Of a stretch of 64,000 bases of DNA, positions 43,801 through 56,425 are shown in pieces. Location of the stretch: contig NC_092027.1 of assembly GCF_042242105.1 (NCBI RefSeq), positions 13,696,721 to 13,760,720 on the forward strand, written 5' to 3'. Made by a program: the position numbers and the translations under genes. Under the pieces are notes generated by a model. That model was not told the DNA's origin. It searched no databases and saw nothing but the letters and a program-made list of their open reading frames with translations. Position 1 is the stretch's first letter, and each line of letters begins with the position of its first letter. This stretch comes from Pempheris klunzingeri. Taxonomy: Eukaryota > Chordata > Actinopteri > Acropomatiformes > Pempheridae.

Positions 43801-44498
43801 ATCTGTCAAATCCCTGGTTCTGAAATATCAGAACAGCAGCAGCAGCAGGCGTGCCGGACTAAGCTGACACAGACCTACATTTTGAGACCGTAAAAGATAT
43901 ATATAATGATGGTGTCTCCATTGCTACAGTAAATTGGTGAGTGGGGAGGGGGATCGGGGTGGTTTGAGGGGATCACCGCTGGAAAACTGAAAACCAGGTC
44001 AGGATGCGCTGTTGTTTTGATTTCAACTAATGGAGGATGTGCTCTTTATGTTGGAGGCCTGCCATTAATTCCTTAGGTTAATAAACACCATGTTTCATGT
44101 TTTGATTTAGGCAGTTGCAAGCACTAACCCCTCCCCACCTACCCCCACCCTCATGCATGTTTTTGTTTGTTTTCTCAGTGTCCTGGTTGGAAAGCAAAGA
44201 GGATTTATAATGCTGTTATTGTCCTCATAATATTTGCAAAATTCTTTATTTTCATTTGAAACATTTTTCATTAAAAAAGCTTCCTGCGTGTGCGTGTGCT
44301 TCCAGTCACGTGTTAAAAGCATGTAGATCTACGATCAAGTTCCTCTACCTGTTTATACATGCTACTCACAGGAGTGCCCTACCTTAAACAACTGTAAAAG
44401 TGCATGCCATATCATTTTAGAAATATGAAAAGCATATAAAAAATACCCTCCCAGAAAGTAACATTTATTAACGCATGTTTTGCATTTTACTTCATATG

Positions 44499-44588
<90 letters not shown>

Positions 44589-44833
44589 ACATTCTGAAAC
44601 AGATACTTTTTTTTGCGTTTTCTATTATTTGAGGGAGAATAAAAGTGTCTCAGAGACATAAACTGAAACATCGTGCTTCTGAAACTTTTAAACTCAGACT
44701 TGGGCCAAAGAGAAATAAAATCGTGCCTAGACATGCTGCGAAACTAACAAACAACTGCATGAAGAAAGCGCCCATCTCCTTACGAAATAATGAAAATAAT
44801 AGAATAAGTTCATTATTTGAAGCAGAAACCTAC
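40853..44833 (-). other. ndrg1: Large first intron of ndrg1
   Basis: This is a 4.0-kb intron with a GTAGGT donor and a GATCTCCAG acceptor. It contains CA tracts at 41,101-41,123 and 41,641-41,660 and an (AT)n array near its 5' end. The stretch 41,500-42,580 has three overlapping plus-strand open frames of 113-144 codons, but these are compositionally simple and family-less. Confidence 0.75.
44500..44585. repeat. (AT)n microsatellite, about 43 units
   Basis: A pure AT array of 86 bp, about 250 bp inside ndrg1 intron 1. Two minus-strand frames through it read as Tyr-Ile runs and are artefacts. Confidence 0.97.
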
Positions 44834-44960
44834 CTGTGGATTAAACTTCTGATTGTCCTGAGATGAACACTCCCAAAAGTCCACAAAAACTTTCTTTCCT
44901 CTCTTATCAAACGGCGTAAATTGTGGCGGTGACGGACGCGTTGCTTTGTTTATAACGTGC
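44834..44960 (-). other. ndrg1: Noncoding first exon of the long ndrg1 transcript (exon 1a)
   Basis: A strong donor (CCACAG|GTAGGT) ends this exon on the minus strand at 44,834. The right limit is estimated from the TATA box about 30 bp upstream. Spliced to the exon ending at 40,852 it gives a 5' UTR and the MDDIQ start. The exact transcription start is inferred. Confidence 0.6.
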
Positions 44961-44985
44961 GGCGCAAGGCGGATGTATGAGGGAA

Positions 44986-44992
44986 TTTTATA
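44986..44992 (-). promoter_or_regulatory. ndrg1: TATA box of the main ndrg1 promoter
   Basis: TATAAAA on the minus strand lies in CCTTTATAAAATTCCC. GCGTG and ACGTG cores lie close by, at about 45,004 and 44,955. They are candidates for HIF binding, which would fit the known hypoxia induction of NDRG1. The HIF link is inference. Confidence 0.55.
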
Positions 44993-46849
44993 AAGGCTTG
45001 GGGGCGTGCAGCCCGGCCCACTTACCCCGCTGCTCTCTCTATTGGGCAACAGCAGCTGTGGGATTGATAGCGCAGCATGACTCTCTCCAGCGGTTGCATG
45101 ATGAGGAAGCTGATGGCAGCGACTCGTGGGTGAAGTGGTTGACAAGATAACTCAGATTTCAGATTTCACTATTCTGTGACACCCAATGTGTGTGACTGTC
45201 ACTGTGGCATCATTGGAGCTCCTGGTTTGGCCAATCTGATTGTCTGCTTATATAATTAGGTGACAATTTAGTAGAACAGAGCTCCTTCTCTCTACTATGA
45301 ACTTACAGGGTGTGGACAGGAATGTTATTTAGTTTTTACAGTAGACTAATTTATCTCTCTCTAACTGAGCGGTCGAAGTCATAACGGAGTTCTTACGCTC
45401 TTGCAATCCCAATAGCAGACATTTTTTTAAAGATGTGTTTGAGTCATCTGTGTCTGAGGGACAAGGAATGCAGCCAGGCCTGCAACCTTGATTTGAGGCC
45501 AAGAACAGATAAGCCTGTACAAAGGGAAGCCCTTCCCTCTCCTTGGATCATACCGTTTTTCCTTGATAGGACACTGCTATTGTTTAATCAAAGTTAGATT
45601 GTCCTACAGATGCAATAATCAATGCCGCAATAGATCCTGCGTGAGCTGCTGCACAGATATTACTTTCACGGAAAACATGAAAGACGTGTTGTCTGGCAAC
45701 AATCCCGTCTACAAGTGACTTCAAATAGATACCTAATCTGAAATAAAGCCTGTGTTGAATGGCCTCTTTGTGGCCTGACACCTTTTAACGGCACACAACA
45801 CATGTAATCTGAGTGCAGAGGTTTGTCCGTATAAATGCATGCTTCAGTACAGTGCAGAGCTCTACATGGAATTTTCCACACCTCCAGGAGTCCGACCGTT
45901 AGATTGTGAATCTGCCAATAAGTGCTAGTATTGGAAATGAGTGTGTGAAAGGTCCTTGTCAAGATACAATAGCCGCACTGTGGGCCTGTAATGTGAGGCT
46001 CTTGATAGGAACACGTAGGACAATGGGCGCATTGGAGGGGGAAAATATAACCACTATGCTGATTTCAGGTCAGTTACTTAGTACATTGTACATGGGGAGC
46101 AGTACTGATGCACAGAAGTCAAACAAAAATGTTGTTTTTTATCTGGTGTTAATAAAAGCATCACACAGGGAGCATTCGTGTATGAGCGCGAGCGAGTTCA
46201 CGCATCTGACTCTCCAGCTCCTGTCCTGTTATCATTGTGAAACAAAGATTGCATTTGCAGGCCTGCAAACTGGGAGAGATTTAGTGCAGCATATGTGGGC
46301 CACAGAGCGTCTCAGTGCTTGATAAAGCAAGTGGACTTTCATCTGGTTGATAGCAGTGTTTGTGCAGATAATAAAAGACAGAATATATAGCACAGAAGGT
46401 CAAAGTTCATCCACTCCACTGACTCTTACTGCATTAAATACACTATGATTATGAGTTTCCTGACATATGATTCACCTTTATTCAACATGCACACACCCAT
46501 CCTTGACTCTTTGTGTGGCCCTCCCCAACCATCATGATGCAACAGGCTTGTAACAAGTGTGGGTGATTCAGACACACATGACATGAGATGTGCCTGGGCT
46601 CACATAGCACATGCTAAAATGGTGTGTAAAGTGATGTAAGCTTGTGACCAATACAGAAATGTATGCCTGTTGGCTGCGTCAGCTGACCACTGTGGGAAAT
46701 CTTTACAAACTTCCTGTAAAATTAACAAAGCTTGAAAAGTTACTTTCCAGGGTTGTCTAAATAAATTATTACTGGCAGTTTGTAGCTCCGCTTTTGTTCT
46801 TTTATTTCTTGTTAGATACCACTCATATCTGTCTGTAAAATACGACACT

Positions 46850-47062
46850 ACAGAAGCTGATTAGCGTAGCTTAGCATAAATACAGGAAATGGGGAAACTG
46901 CTGGCTTGGCTCTTTCTGAAGGTAGAAACATCCACCCACCAGCACCTCTCCAGCTTCACATTTAACATAAGGTATTAGAATCGTGTTGACCTTTTCAACT
47001 GGCTTGCAGCAAGAAAGTAGTTTAAAGCGTATCCTAAAATGTCAAACTATTCCTTTCAAAAC
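46850..47062 (+). repeat. Fold-back dispersed repeat, copy 4
   Basis: It contains GATTAGCGTAGCTTAGCATA, GGAAATGGGGAAACTGCTGG, CCACCAGCACCTCTCCAGC and the terminal CCTAAAATGTCAAACTATTC. The left inverted arm is short or missing. Confidence 0.7.
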
Positions 47063-49139
47063 CAAAGAAAATATGTCAAATATCACATTTAATTAAGTTA
47101 TGCTTAATTTAACAGACCTTGTTACTGCCACAGATAGTAATTATTGTAAACCACTTAAGTTTGATAGCATATTTTGGGGAAAGAGATCATTTTAGTCCTA
47201 CCTAGCAGCCAGCACCCAGGTGAATTTATGCAGCATGTTATTATTGCACCTTATCATAGGTCAACAGACAATCTGTGGGTTTTTATTGGGCTGCTATGGG
47301 AGTTCACAAACAGTGGTGTTTTCCGCTTCTGCATGGTTCTGATGTGAAGCTTTCCTCAGCGGGACCTACAGTATATTGGATATTGATTATCTCAATAAGG
47401 CGCAGTAACTGTTATGATAAGCCTGTCCTCTTTCTCTTGATGTTGATAAGGTTGTTACTGAGTGACTTACCAGCCTGGATACATGTTACTGATGTACAAC
47501 AGTCATCATAAAACAGTAAAGCCTTAATAACATTGTTTGTTTGGTCTGTGAGCTCTTTGAAACAAAGGTTAAACTAACTGCACACCTACAAAATGTGAAC
47601 ACGCGCCTCAGGTCTTTGCTGTTGACTAAAACCAAACCTTGTGTCTAATAGAGTTGGTGAAACTTTGGAAAATGTGTAAACCACAGCAACGAAAAGAAAT
47701 CAGCCTTCTCATTTGTTGTTAAAGTTGTTTATAAGACTAGTTGTTTTAGAAAGAAACTGAAAGTCAGCTGACACATTTTCAAAGCAGCGAGACAAACAAG
47801 TCTGTGTAATTATTAAAGACTTTATCTTTAAAAGGCATGAACAACCTTCTGTCTTTTCTATGAAAACCAAAGACACAAGACTAGTAACAGATTACAGTGT
47901 GTTCATTCATGTATTCACACTGCGTAACTGAATGACTATTATGTTTAGTGGAGTCGAATGACAATCTGTTATGCATAGTTGTCCTTTAATATGAAATTTA
48001 GTGAATCATTAGGAAAAAGGGAATAGTTGCCATCCAGCTATACAAGTGAAGACAAAGGGGCTGGTGGCTGTATGAATCACATGACTGACCACATTCTGTG
48101 TTACATAAGAAAAGTGGATAAACAAACAGTGAGTGGACTTGAGCTAACCTAATTCTCCACGAGCCAGTCACTGTTCATCAAGTTTTCCACCATAGTGCTA
48201 ATATTTTTATCACCAGCACCAATTTTAGAGACAGTAAACATGCCAAGGTACTGTGGGTACTGATGACATGGCTAAAGGGGCTGAGTGGCACTCTCAGTGG
48301 GTTTTTACACTATGCCATGTGTAAATATGAGCTGCTCCACTGCAGCTGTTAACAGGCTGGTCATTGGTGCAACCTAAGAATCTCTGAATGTCAATTGATT
48401 TGTTTAAATTGACAATAAGTTGATGCTGTTTCATGGTACCTGTTGCATACGTGCTAGTTTTGTGTGGCACGTGCATGTATGTGGAAACCTGCTATCTCAT
48501 TACAAAGTTATTTTTCTCCATTCAGATCTTGCAGGAGCAACACATTCCAGTAGCAGGTCAGATAAAGTCAGACTGGTGTCTAAAGTGGAAACTGCACCTA
48601 ACCAGCCTCTGTTTTCATTCCTGAGGAAAACATGTGAGGTCAGGATGACAGGATGTTAGCTGGTGAGTGAAACTGCACCGTGTCAGATTCAGATTTAACT
48701 ACAGAGATATGAACTTAGGGGGACGTCGAGTGGGCACTCAGTCCACCGGTTGATTCAGCTTCCATATAGTTGATTGGAATCACTGCAGCCTAATAGTGAA
48801 ATTAAAAATCTAACCCTGATCATGGGCCTCCTCAGTGGATGTGTTAAAGGGGCAGTCTGCGTCCTGTTACATACAGAGGGAAAAATGTGATAACAGCCCC
48901 TGCTGTGTCGCAGGTGGGACTCACTGGTGTTTTCACTCATTCTGCACACAGGAAAATTAGTTGATGTTCTGAACAACAGGGTTTATATGTAAACAGTGGA
49001 CACAGCTGTTTGGATTTTTGGGGTCGGGATGAGCGGGTGTACAATGGAATAGATATAAGGGATGGTTGTGTGTTGCGGATGAGGGAAGACGAGGCATCAG
49101 TAGAAATAAGAATGTGAGGGAAGGAGAGGGCAAGATGAG

Positions 49140-49482
49140 AAGACTGATACTAGTCTCCTTGGCTCTATCTGCAGGTAACAAAATCCACCTCCCAGCACCT
49201 GTAAAGCCCCCGTAAAACCACAGCTTGGCTTTTTTTACACTTTTACACAATAAACAAATTAGGTGTAACCTGTTAATTAATGATCTTGAGAGGTTCTGGT
49301 AGGTGGATTTTGTTGACAGAGCAAGCTGTTTGCCTCTGTTTCAAGTCTTTATGCTAAGCTAAGCTAACCATACCCATATATGTACCCATGTGCTCAATAC
49401 ACAGATATGAGAGTGGTAACGACATTCTCATCTAACTCTCCGCATTTAAGCAAATTAACGGATTTCCCAAAATATTTTAATT
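49140..49482 (-). repeat. Fold-back dispersed repeat, copy 5
   Basis: Internal TTGGCTCTATCTGCAGGTAA and CCTCCCAGCACCTGTAAAGC lead to the inverted half, CTTTATGCTAAGCTAAGCTA, then CTCATCTAACTCTCCGC and TTTCCCAAAATATTTT. The outer left arm is incomplete. Confidence 0.7.
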
Positions 49483-49489
49483 ATAACTA

Positions 49490-49551
49490 CTTTATATAAT
49501 ATAATATATTTATATATATATATATATATATTTATATTATATAAATATATC
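49490..49551. repeat. AT-rich simple repeat
   Basis: TA dinucleotides with interspersed TATAATATA and TTTATATTATATAAATATA form a self-complementary tract directly after the fold-back repeat copy. Confidence 0.85.
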
Positions 49552-50879
49552 TGATGGATAATACAGAGGGCAGTAGGGCCTTGGAAGGAGACTGTTGCAT
49601 GGCTGCATGTGTGTGAAGGATGTTTTGACTTTGTGTCCTCAAAGTTACAGATTGATTCATGGCCACGGAAAAGTTACAGCTGATTAACTATTTCAATGGT
49701 TGACTGTTTGTTTTGGGAAAGGTTGGACATGAAACTGGAGCACTGTGATATTGCCTTGCATACTTCGCTGTCTGTCTGAGTTGTTAATAGTTGGTGAAGA
49801 ATTAGTTGTTGACCCAGATGGCCCAGCTGTTAATTATTCCTTATTAACCTCATAGTGAGAATAAACAGCGAGCACACACTTCAAAAACAGATGATATAAT
49901 CCCACAATATCACTGTTGTAAATCAAAGGTCACTCCTATTGTCCCAGAGGACAAAACATCTCGCAGTACTGTTAATAAAAGTTATAAAAAAAGTGCTATA
50001 AAGTGAAAAATACTGTAAGTTTGAATTTGTGTATTTAAAGGAGTCATCAAAGTTTTTCTGTTGAGATGTTGAGAGGTTTAAAACAATAATGTGAAATGAA
50101 TGAACCTGAAAGTTTTAGGTCAACTCAGCAGCACTTCGTACAGTTAACACTACAAGGGCTTAGTCATCGTATGTAATGCTGCCTGCAGGGGCTGTTGTAA
50201 ATATTGCTTCTATGATAAGAAATAAAATTCCCTGATGTAAGAAAAGCACTGTAATTATTCAGATTTTTAGGCAACTTAAGAAAAAATAACAATACTGTTA
50301 AAATAGGCGATTAGAAGTAATAAAAATCCTGCATGATAATTATTAGCAAAATGTAATTTAAGTATCCAAAAATAAGGTGTAGAAAAACAGCCCTTTGGAG
50401 TGTTATACTATAATATATTCTATTGGTATTGCAGGGACATCAATATGTGAGTGGCATTTTACTGTTTTTATTGTCAAGGTGAAGCTAATCTTAACTAATT
50501 TATAAACTCTTGTATATTTTGATCTGTCAGTGGATCATATGTTTAGTGTGGAGAATGTTTTGCTGTAAATGTGAAATGCAGGCTTACAATTGTTCAGTTC
50601 ACAATTCTGTGCATTTAACATCAAGAGATGTTTATTTGCCTTTATAGGATATAGATAATTTTCACTTTATTTAAGTTGCAGGTGATTAAACTTTTTTAAA
50701 ACTAGTCAATTTCTATTACTGCAATAATTATAATATAATTTCAAAATAAAACAACAGCTACAACAAAAACTGACCTATTTGTGTGATATCTGGTGCGGGG
50801 CAGCACTTGAATGCAGCCCCGCAGACTGAGTGAGCAGACTAATAATAATGATATAATAATGATAGAGTAGTTTCTGGAT

Positions 50880-51010
50880 GACAGCAGCTGCCGGGGGGAG
50901 GAGAGGGGAGGGAGGAGGGAGTGACCGGGACGAGGAAGACGAGCGCGACGTGACTTCCCAGATTGTTGTTTGTTATGAACGGACGTCGACGTGGTGCTTG
51001 TTTATCCTCT
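50880..51010. promoter_or_regulatory. CpG-rich patch, possible promoter or first exon
   Basis: Against an AT-rich background this stretch has GCCGGGGGGAGGAGAGGGG, then GACCGGGACGAGGAAGACGA, GCGCGACGTGACTTCC and GGACGTCGACGTGG. Its CpG density is unlike its neighbours. It could be the first exon or promoter of a gene continuing outside the window, for example st3gal1 by synteny, but no splice site or open frame supports a strand. Confidence 0.3.
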
Positions 51011-51276
51011 TAACGTAGAAGTGCCACACCTTGAGGACACCCCTAGTAGGCTTCTTATTCAGGACATTATGGCACGAGAACAGGGAGCTCAGTGAGCTGA
51101 TGTACTGGATTTCAGGATAAGATTTCATCATGTACTGTACCTTTAAGTAAAATCAACACAACACACGTAGGAGTTTACTCCTGTAGACAGGTACTGTGTG
51201 ATACTTCAGTGATACCTGGCTTCATATTGATATAGTTTATATAATTACTTGATAGAATTTGTGTTTCTCATGGTGT

Positions 51277-51740
51277 CAGTGGTGTGAAGTAACTTTACTT
51301 AAGTTAAGTTACTCACTATTTTGAGGTACAGAAGTATTACAGTTTGTGTTATTTTATACTTCTACTGCACATTTCAGAGGGAAACTACTTTTTACTCTGG
51401 TGTAGTTACTTTGTAGATAAGGATTTTTACACACGAAACATGTGATCAGCTGAAAAGATGTTATATATTGTCATAGGTTAGACTACTCAACAGCATATGA
51501 AGTTATTAAATCAACTCTACCATAACCTGTTACACCATTAAAGTGCTGTAACAGATGAGATAAAACAAACTCTTAACAGGATAATAATAAGTACTTGTTA
51601 CTTTTTATACTCAACACACATTTTGCTTTTATTTCATTTTCTGTACTTTAACCTGAGTACTATTTCAGCTGCAGAGCTGTAACTTGCAATTGAATGTCTT
51701 TATATTTTACTTGAGTAAAGAATCTGAGTACTTACTAGAG
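51277..51740 (+). repeat. AAGTACTTTTACTT dispersed repeat, fullest copy
   Basis: The left end is CAGTGGTGTGAAGTAACTTT, with TTATACTTCTACTGCACATT and TAGTTACTTTGTAGATAAGG following. Then come TTACACCATTAAAGTGCTGT and, at the right end, TTTTACTTGAGTAAAGAATC and TGAGTACTTACT. The ends are partly complementary (AAGTTAAGTTACTC with CTTGAGTAAAG). It has no coding capacity. Related copies or fragments lie at 4,488, 11,340, 32,517 and 61,225. Confidence 0.7.
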
Positions 51741-54076
51741 CAGTAAGGCAAATGGTTAATTTGCAGTATTTGTTTTTTCAAGTATGTCAACTGTCAGACG
51801 GGAGGAAATGGAAGGGCTAATTTTAGTGCATTTGTCCTCAGTGCGGCAGGCTCCCATGGTGTCTCCTGGCCTACATGTAAACAAGCTGCAGAGCAACTGT
51901 CTGTAGAGATTAGTCTGCACACGCACACACACGCATTCACACACAGTCATACAATGGGGCAGAGACGAGGGCAATCAGGCAAATTCTAGTGCAGCACGCT
52001 TCATTACTGTTGCAAATCATCAAAATAGCAGCACCATTTGAAAAGAAAACAGAAGCACAATTCGGCTCAGGGGTGGCGACTAACATCAGGACTGTACTTG
52101 TAAGGTTAAATTTTGAGTTAAGGGTTTGTTAAGGAAGAGAGTAACCTAAAAACACACATACATATAGAGACAGCCAAGCACAGAATAAGGTCAGGAAATC
52201 TGTGATGTCCAGAGCAATACTGGCCTGTACAGCAAATACTGTGAGGATCCTCTGTACAATACAGCATCCAGGAGGATTAATGCTTGAACCAGTTTACTCA
52301 ATCAGTAAATACAAACCAACAACTGAAGTTAATCCTTAACAGTAGACAGATAAAGAGACAAGCTCCAGTTTCTTCTGATTGCACAATTAAATGAAATCTT
52401 GTCAATTCAACCTCCTGGTATCCCTCCTGAAAAATTCTGTCTATGTAAAATTTCAAAACAGGTTGGTTAAGGCATTTGTCAGCCAGATATAAGTCTTAGT
52501 AATGTAATCCTAAGGAAGCTGTTCTGGAGCTAGAAAGACAGAGTGTGAATTACACAAAAGCATGGGGAACAGAGTAGAAGAGAATAAAATGAGAAGCAGT
52601 GGAGAAAAGGAAAGAGAAGTGTTTTTTTGTCTTCCGTCCCTCAGTGTGTCACTCGCGCAGTCACATGCTCAGCCTTTCTGTCTGACTGCCAGGCCCTGCT
52701 CTCTGAGTGTAATCTCTGTTGACCAGTCAGCGAAGGGATGGAGGGAGGGGGAAAAAAAGATGGAGGGCAGGAGGGCTGCGTTGCAATCTAGGTCGTCCAC
52801 CAGTAATCCCACAGGGTTGAAATATGTTGTGGGCATAGATGCCAAATGCTGAGCTCACCCAACTCCTCTTCCTTGCCCTCTGTCCAGCCAAGTTCTCGTC
52901 TCATGACAGACCTCCCTCAGTTTGCCCTCGACTGCAAGACTCACATGCTCTGATGTTATCTGTGAGAAATTCCTGACCTTGATAAGAGCTGTGAAGTATG
53001 GATGTACAATTCATAAGAATTCACATCTAAACATAGATAAGTCAATCTATTAAACTGCTTCATGACTCAAAATACTGCATAAAGATGGGGGAAAACAGTC
53101 TCTTCTGAAGTGAGACATTCAGCATTTCACATTTAGAAGCCATGATTTAAAGCCTATTTATCGTCAATGAGCTGTGGAGACTGATTCGATCTGGTGGACA
53201 ATTTGCAGTGTGTCATCTTGTAAACATCTCATTTCAGTCTGTCTCCAAGTTGAGCCTCAGACCATTCACGCTCTCACTTTGTATCTAATCAAATTGTAGC
53301 TTGAAATAAGAAGGATTAGACAAACCTAAATGTGAACCAGCAGGACAACATAACACTTAATGTAGATGTAAACTACAAAAGAATAGATAAATAAAAATGT
53401 GCATGTGCATTCTTCAGTCAGTGAGATGACGCACATGTGCTGATCTAACGTTTTCCTGTATACCACAATACTACTTTCTGACTTTTTCCCTTCTGCATGT
53501 ACCTTGGAAGTAGGCGAGGTTGTGAAATCTCAACTTTGTGCATTCTTCAGGCTGAAGTCTCCAAGTGGCTTTAAACATCTCAGGTAATCCCTGGTACTAG
53601 CACACTGTTTACAGTCCTCCTTACCACTTGCTACCAAGCCTGTTTGTGTAGTTCAAATATCTTTTGTTGAGTGAGTGGGTCATAAATAACTGCCTGTCTT
53701 CTCTTTGTTCACAACTTCTTCCGAGACGTGGTGATGGAGGGACACGCTTGTATGCTCGGTTTCCCATTCTGTTGTTCCAATTGAGTGTATGAGCTATGAG
53801 AAGTCGGTGTGTGTCTTTTGTTCATAATCCCTGGCTCTATATTGATATGGTTGAATGGCAAACTAATGTGACTCCACCCCATGTATTCCACAAAGAGAGT
53901 ATTTAAAGATATATTGTGTTGCACTGTGCATCAATGTTGTACAAGTTACTGTATTTGCCCGTCAGCCTTCACTAGCCCTGACTTCTAGTTAATGGACATT
54001 GACTGCACTTTCCTTTCTAAAAAGGTGGTCACATTCTGCTTGCCTCCAGATGAACAAACTAGGTTATGGTTCACAC

Positions 54077-54260
54077 CAGTGTTTCCTAATCCTGGTCAAG
54101 GAGGCCATCTGCCCTTGCTCAAACATACCTGATTCAATTGAATGGGTTGTTACCAAGCTTCTGCAGTGCCTGATGAAGAGCTAGTTGCTTGAATCAGGTG
54201 TGCTGTGAAACATCTAAAAACAGGGCAGTAGGACCCCAGGACCACGATTGGGAAACTCTT
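54077..54260 (+). mobile_element. hAT-like short non-autonomous element
   Basis: The left end CAGTGTTTCCTAATCCTGGT pairs with the right end CCACGATTGGGAAACTCTTG as imperfect inverted repeats. Internal CTGATTCAATTGAATGGG and TGAATCAGGTGTGCTG match the common short fish hAT element by memory. About 184 bp. Confidence 0.75.
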
Positions 54261-55046
54261 GTTCAGATAATGTACCTTGTAGCACAGATGTGCAGCAAAT
54301 AGAAACGCAAACAGATTTCACCTGCTACATATTTGCTCAACTTAACCTTGTTTCTGGGGTCAGTCAACTCAGTATTATGCCATCCTCTAAATAGGGTGCC
54401 TGCAGCCTGGAGAACAAGTTTTAAAGTTCAAACTTATCAACTGCATGTTAATACAGTTTCTGGTGTGCAATCATGGCACGCGCCATTAGTCGTCTCTTAA
54501 ATCGCCTAAATATGGCATGACCGACATTTACAGGTGAGACATGGAGGATGATTATAGACAATTAATGATAATGATCATATTGAATGTCACACAGTGCTGG
54601 ACAAATGTGCCAGGATACAGAGCAGCTTTATTCATTGAGTTTCACACAAGGGAGTTTACTGACAGCAATTGTATTTCAATCTAAACTGAAATACCGTAAC
54701 ACCCTCTTGTGGTCAAATGCTGACCTCCAACACAAAAGAAAACTATGTAAAAAATATATACTGTATATAAATGTCCTGGTAACTATATTACACACTGCTC
54801 ATCCGCTGAAAGTCTTTTATCCCCCTGAGCCTACATGAAGTGGAACCTCAGGAGATACGAATGAACTTGGTTACCAACAAAATAAAATATACACAAAATT
54901 TACGACACAATAAGACACACATGAGGCCATGTATGGGCTGTGTGTGATTTTTAAAGTGTGTGTCTGAACAAAAAACTGATGTGTACACTCCAGTCAAAAA
55001 ACATAAAACGTACAAAAGTGCAAGTTTGAGGAAGGAGAAAACATTT

Positions 55047-56172
55047 TTACAAACGAAAACGGAAAGCATCATGGGTAAATGTGGGTACAGCGTAAGTGAT
55101 GTAACTGCTGTGTGGGCTGGTGAAATAAGGAGCAGCAGCAGCTCCTGTGTAGACGGGGAATGAGGGCTCAGTCCACACAGGCGTCCTCTTGATGGGCTTA
55201 GCAGCTCCATTAGCAGTGAGTCCTTGGTGTGTGCTGCCCCCTGTTGAGCAGAGGGGGGAACCTCCAGCTGAAGCTGGAAGGAGGAGAGGCTCCTCACAGT
55301 CCCAGCTGAAGCTCCTCTTCGTCCCAACTCTGTGTGCGTGTGTGGACCGAGGCTGCTGCTCCACCCTGACCGGCACGCTGGACAGAGGAGAAGCTCTGGA
55401 GGGCCGAGCAGAGGGGCTGTCTCTCTTCAGGAGGGATTCAATGGAGAAAGGACTGCTGAACTTCACCTCACATCGGATCTGAACGGCCCTGCAGGCTGCA
55501 GGTTCAGGAGAGTGGAGAGCTGAGCAGGGCTCTGATGGTCTGCTCGTGTTCTCCGTTTCCACTTTGGAGGCCAACTCAGGGAAGAGCTGCAGGATTCCTT
55601 TGAAGTGACGACGCACCATCTTTGCTGTGATCTGACTGGGCTCCAGTTTCCAGTAGTTTCTCCTACTGTCCAGTGAATCTGGAACCACTGGGACCTGGAA
55701 AACACAACACAGGGGTTTTAGAGACACACATGAAGTTGCTTCTTTAACAAAATGATTGCAATATAACAATAGAATCATTTGAAGTATCAGGTGAAGGAGT
55801 GAAAACTTACCTTGACAAAACAGTTGTTGGCCGATAAACAGACTCTGATGTTGTTCTCAACAGATTTTCTGTCTTCAGAGATCAGTGGTGTCAGCTTGTC
55901 CATCAGCTACAAAACATCAAGTTGAAATAAGGAGTTTTTTAAAAAAAGATCATTTTAAATTTCTATTTAAAGTTTCTTAAAGATAGTTATTGCAAATGTC
56001 TTGATCTTTTTCTTACCTGAGTAAAAGTGAGCATCTTGCCTGGAGCGTCTTGGAGGACGATAGCGATCTTAGCCAGGTAGGTGGTGCTCCTCCTGAATAG
56101 ACGCTGCTGCGAGCTGCTGGCTGGAGCAAAGAGAGGCGGCTGAGCTCCAAACTTCTCAGTCCTGTTCTGCAT
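55047..56172 (-). CDS. Divergent forkhead protein, FoxH1/FAST-like, copy A
   Basis: Three exons on the minus strand, 56172-56017, 55906-55811 and 55694-55047, have GT-AG borders and phase 0 junctions and encode 299 aa. A winged-helix/forkhead domain covers about residues 30-115: TYLAKIAIVLQDAPGKMLTF, then LMDKLTPLISEDRKSVENNI, RVCLSANNCFVKVPVVPDS and RRNYWKLEPSQITAKMVRRH. The YW strand and the D/EPSxI stretch are closest, from memory, to FoxH1 (forkhead activin signal transducer). FSSPFSIESLL after the domain resembles the eh1 Groucho/TLE-binding motif, which FoxH1 also has. No PPNK Smad-interaction motif was seen. The tail ends SSYITYAVPTFTHDAFRFRL. A possible acceptor (GTGTGCAG) lies 32 nt before the ATG with an open frame between, so an upstream coding exon may exist. 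The forkhead assignment is firm; the subfamily is uncertain. Confidence 0.7.
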
Positions 56173-56425
56173 CTTCTTTGCTGGAGAGTCACGTCCTGCA
56201 CACAGAGTGGTGTGATCACAACCTCACTGAGGGCAGATGTGGACCTGAAGTGGTCAGCTGTGGATATAAGTCCTGTTGGGACAATAGGACATTTGAGGGT
56301 GTGCACTGCGGGTTAATGAGGCCCTTTTGATGAATCAATAAGCCATTACTGCCGTAGGTGGAGCCAGTGATCACAGTAAGACTGCAGCCCATTTCCAAAA
56401 GTTCATCAGCATGTCTTTGCGAATG
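55070..56425 (-). repeat. Inverted duplication, arm A
   Basis: This 1.35-kb arm contains all of gene copy A except its tail, plus about 250 bp of 5' flank. It matches 58,762-60,117 in reverse orientation. Homology stops within the motif AGACATGCTGATGAAC on the 5' side and near the stop codon on the 3' side. Confidence 0.9.

Larger units (their letters stand above)
45000..54800. other. Intergenic region between ndrg1 and the forkhead-like cluster
   Basis: No coding exon could be supported. In mammals ST3GAL1 follows NDRG1, but no sialylmotif-bearing frame was seen. The region holds repeat copies and one CpG-rich patch, listed separately. Otherwise it is AT-rich without recognised features. 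Confidence 0.5.

Noticed and set aside
44362..44734. Minus-strand frames encoding long Tyr-Ile runs
   Set aside because: Translation of the (AT)n microsatellite.
44813..45145. A 110-codon minus-strand frame across the ndrg1 promoter
   Set aside because: It spans the TATA box and noncoding exon 1a and resembles nothing; the NDRG1 start lies in the next exon.
45906..46322. A 138-codon plus-strand open frame
   Set aside because: No domain, no splice context and ordinary base composition; most likely chance.
50880..51130. First exon of st3gal1
   Set aside because: Synteny makes it tempting, but no coding exon, donor site or strand evidence was found, so only a CpG-rich patch is reported.
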